Position numbers and translations under genes: made by a program
In this document: positions 7,449-9,014 of the stretch, in pieces
Layout: the number at the start of each line of letters is the position of its first letter
Numbering within the stretch: the first letter of the stretch is position 1
Notes under the pieces: generated by a model
The model's input: only the letters and a program-made list of their open reading frames with translations
The model's database searches: none
What the model was told of the DNA's origin: nothing
Assembly: GCA_025929455.1 (NCBI GenBank)
Contig: JAICMB010000105.1
Coordinates: 1 to 9,014 of the forward strand
Reading direction: 5' to 3'
DNA: 9,014 nucleotides
Source: Bryobacteraceae bacterium
Lineage (GTDB): Bacteria; Acidobacteriota; Terriglobia; Bryobacterales; Bryobacteraceae

Positions 7449-7543
7449 GGCGGGTTTCCAAACCCGCCTCGTCCGCAGCGGCATCGTTCGTGAGCCGGCG
7501 AGGGCCGATTGAAAATCGGCCGCAGGTTAAAAACCTGCCCCAC
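7427..7543. repeat. Hairpin repeat element, copy B (two inverted halves)
   Basis: This 117-bp element fills most of the gap between the upstream TPR stop (7545) and araB. It is bounded by perfect 10-bp inverted ends, GTGGGGCAGG (7427-7436) and CCTGCCCCAC (7534-7543). Left half: hairpin GCAGGCT-TTC-AGCCTGC (7432-7448), then palindrome GGCGGGTTT-CC-AAACCCGCC (7449-7468). A 34-bp spacer follows (7469-7502). Right half, inverted: palindrome GGCCGATT-GAA-AATCGGCC (7503-7521), then hairpin GCAGGTT-AAA-AACCTGC (7522-7538). All four stems are perfect (7, 9, 8 and 7 bp). The head-to-head arrangement of two [hairpin + palindrome] units resembles the paired REP units of enterobacterial BIMEs in form only. 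It sits 1 bp from the TPR stop codon. Confidence 0.93.
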
Positions 7544-7544
7544 C

Positions 7545-8744
7545 TCATTGCCGGACCTCCCGCGGATTGGGTACGTCGGCGGGCGCACCCGCTTGCACGC
7601 GTTTGAGTTTGTCCTGCAGGCTTTGCTGTTCGCGCGCTTCGGCCTGTTGCTTCAACTGCACGAAGTTGTTGAGTGCGGTCTGCGCTTCCGTCGTACGGTG
7701 TAAGCGCCGGTACGACTGTGCCAGTTGATAATACGACTGCTTGACCAAGTCGGGATCGGCCTTCTTCTGTTGTGCGACGACGGCCTCAAAATGCGGAATC
7801 GCACTCGCGCTGTCGCCGGTCTGTGCGAGCGCGCGCCCGAGCTCGTAATGCGCTTCGACCGAATGCGGATAGTGCTGCAGAACTTCTTTCAGGAGCTTCG
7901 CCGCGACATCCGGCTTCGAGCGCTCCAGGCTGATGACCGCCAGTTTGTATGTTGCGCTGATGTTGAGCGGGTCGATGCGGATCTCCTCGGCGAATGCTAC
8001 CTCGGCCTGCTCCAGATTGTTCTGCTTCCAGTAAATGTCGCCGAGCTGCTGATGGAGGCCTGGTTCTTCCGGCTTCTGCTTGATCGCTGCCTGGCACTCT
8101 TTGATCGCGTCGTCGAGGCGGTCGGACTGCTCGAACGCGCCCGCGAGCACCTCGTGGACGCGCCAGGAGTTGGGGTTAAGATGAAACATGCGATCGTAGA
8201 TATCGCGAGACATCAGCATGTGGGCTCTGCCCTGGTGATAAAGGATGTCGATGTCGTTGGGCTTCAGCTTGGCCGCTTTATCGAGAGTCGCAGCAGCTTG
8301 TCCGGGCTTGTTGTCCGCCATTTCCACCACCCCAAGCCACATCCAGACGGTTCCGTTCGCAGGATCGATCGCGGTTTCTTTCCGCAGCGCTTCGGCCGCG
8401 CCGGTGAGGTCGTTGAGGCGGTAGCGCGCGATGCCGAGAAACAGGTGCGCGCCGCGCAGATGCGATTTCAATTGGATGGTGCGGGTTAGCGCTTGCGTGG
8501 CCTGCTCGAACTGGCCTTGCTCGAAGCGCGCGAGCGCGAGATTAAGGTGCGCTTCGGCGAAGTCCGGCTGCAGCTTCACGCATTGCGTGAAATCGGCTGC
8601 GGCCTCTTCGAAGCGGCTCGCGCGCATGGCTTCGGCTCCGGCGCGAAACTTGGCTTCGAACTCGTCGGATTGCGCGCGAGCGGCCGACAGCGCAAGCGCC
8701 GCTCCCAACAACAGACCGGCGGTGCGCTTGGCGCGAGGGTTCAT
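7545..8744 (-). CDS. Exported TPR-repeat protein
   Basis: This complete 399-residue protein starts with a Sec signal peptide: basic MNPRAKR, hydrophobic AGLLLGAALALSA, likely cleavage after ARA-24 before Gln. About nine TPR units follow from residue 29 to about 365, most about 34 residues apart, for example AEAHLNLALARFEQGQFEQA, GTVWMWLGVVEMADNKPGQA, PGLHQQLGDIYWKQNNLEQA and VEAHYELGRALAQTGDSASA. The unit at about 165-191 is short and degenerate (HMLMSRDIYDRMFHLNP). The last 35 residues include a charged, Gln-rich helix (about 363-383) that could be a coiled coil. The protein probably acts as a periplasmic binding scaffold, but no partner or function can be named. ATG 8744 has a weak AGAG upstream. 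It shares direction with the arabinose block but is separated from it by the hairpin element, so co-transcription is possible rather than shown. A 58-bp gap separates it from a divergent TPR gene. Confidence 0.92.
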   Translation of the reverse strand: MNPRAKRTAGLLLGAALALSAARAQSDEFEAKFRAGAEAMRASRFEEAAADFTQCVKLQPDFAEAHLNLALARFEQGQFEQATQALTRTIQLKSHLRGAHLFLGIARYRLNDLTGAAEALRKETAIDPANGTVWMWLGVVEMADNKPGQAAATLDKAAKLKPNDIDILYHQGRAHMLMSRDIYDRMFHLNPNSWRVHEVLAGAFEQSDRLDDAIKECQAAIKQKPEEPGLHQQLGDIYWKQNNLEQAEVAFAEEIRIDPLNISATYKLAVISLERSKPDVAAKLLKEVLQHYPHSVEAHYELGRALAQTGDSASAIPHFEAVVAQQKKADPDLVKQSYYQLAQSYRRLHRTTEAQTALNNFVQLKQQAEAREQQSLQDKLKRVQAGAPADVPNPREVRQ

Positions 8745-8802
8745 AGGCGAGGCTCTTTATATTCTAGTCAAACGGCGGCAGCTTGTAACCGCTTGCAGGA
8801 TT
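8745..8802. promoter_or_regulatory. Divergent promoter region between two TPR genes
   Basis: This short AT-richer gap must hold the 5' signals of both TPR genes. TATATT at 8758-8763 on the plus strand matches the -10 consensus at 5 of 6 positions; on the minus strand TAGAAT (8766-8761) also matches 5 of 6. Neither has a convincing -35 at the right spacing, so exact promoters cannot be assigned. No operator-like palindrome was seen. Confidence 0.35.
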
Positions 8803-9014
8803 GTGTGCCTTGTAGCGGCGTTCGCGACAATGACATTCGCGGCGGACCGTGCGGGAACGCTGCGGCACGCTGCTGCGCTGATTGATGCGGGCGACCTGAC
8901 TGGCGCGGAAACGGCACTCCAACCGTTACTGAAGACGTCGCCCGAAGACGCGCTGGCTTTGAATCTGTTGGGCATCGTGCGCATGCGTGAAGGCAAAAAG
9001 GACGACGCTGAAAG
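8803..9014 (+). CDS. TPR-repeat protein, N-terminal part only
   Basis: This is the only real plus-strand gene; it runs off the right edge. The visible protein reads ...AADRAGTLRHAAALIDAGDL, then TGAETALQPLLKTSPEDALA and LNLLGIVRMREGKKDDAE, a clear first TPR unit (A-L--G-L--AE--L----K--P-D--AL-LLG). A hydrophobic stretch before it (CLVAAFATMTFA) looks like a signal-peptide core with cleavage before ADRAG, so export is likely. The start is uncertain. GTG at 8803 keeps the hydrophobic core but has only an AGGA 2 bp away. ATG at 8830 would remove most of the core and has no Shine-Dalgarno. The frame is open upstream to an ATT at 8761 that would add a basic VKRRQ n-region and has GAGG 8 bp before it, but ATT starts are very rare. 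Partner and function are unknown. Confidence 0.75.
   Translation, partial: MCLVAAFATMTFAADRAGTLRHAAALIDAGDLTGAETALQPLLKTSPEDALALNLLGIVRMREGKKDDAE

Noticed and set aside
846..7543. Repeats considered as CRISPR or insertion-sequence ends
   Set aside because: Only two distant copies with no regular spacers and no cas genes; no transposase between or near them, and the intervening 6.5 kb is an ordinary operon, so a composite transposon is not supported without target-site duplications, which I could not see.
5966..7606. Plus-strand open frame (546 codons) opposite araB
   Set aside because: Antisense shadow of a full-length ribulokinase; its C-terminal part is translated hairpin repeat.
8757..8996. 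Minus-strand open frame (79 codons) at the right edge
   Set aside because: Antisense to the TPR gene start, Ser/Ala/Arg-rich with no motif.

Overview
The window looks like chromosomal DNA from a high-GC bacterium, most likely an acidobacterium of the Solibacter/Bryobacter kind. This guess rests on overall style: GC-rich codons, exported TPR proteins in -AQ signal-peptide contexts, a Tat signal of the NRREF type, and GGGGCAGG-type hairpin repeats between genes. There is no rRNA or other firm phylogenetic marker. Seven of the eight genes lie on the minus strand and read from right to left; one partial gene at the right edge is divergent.

Layout in the direction of minus-strand transcription. 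(1) 8744-7545 encodes a complete exported TPR protein. (2) 7543-7427 is a 117-bp intergenic element made of four perfect hairpins in two inverted halves. (3) 7402-979 is a compact L-arabinose/arabinan block: araB (ribulokinase, TTG start), araD (L-ribulose-5-phosphate 4-epimerase, ATGA overlap with araB), two consecutive GH51 alpha-L-arabinofuranosidases (the first Sec-exported, the second Tat-exported), and a GH43 endo-1,5-alpha-L-arabinanase. The junctions are -4, +12, -4 and +3 bp, so this is almost certainly one operon. (4) 962-846 is a second copy of the hairpin element, sharing 45 of 50 bases with the first over its first half. (5) 820-1 is a second TPR protein, running off the left edge. 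At the right edge, 8803-9014 on the plus strand begins a third TPR protein.

How the genes work together: the arabinanase cuts the arabinan backbone outside the cytoplasm, and the two arabinofuranosidases release L-arabinose from oligomers and side chains. After uptake and isomerisation (araA and a transporter are not in this window), AraB phosphorylates L-ribulose and AraD epimerises the product to D-xylulose-5-phosphate for the pentose phosphate pathway. The TPR proteins have no assigned function; two copies of the hairpin element separate them from the arabinose block.

The most interesting signal is the hairpin repeat family. Within the window there are several variants of one hairpin unit starting GTGGGGCAGG, each of the well-formed ones followed directly by a second palindrome. 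Nearly all differences between copies fall in the loop or are compensated on the other side of the stem, so the fold rather than the sequence is conserved. The elements are also free of stop codons in the frames leading into araB and TPR gene 1, and so produce false N-terminal extensions. No CRISPR array, tRNA, rRNA, transposase or phage gene was seen.
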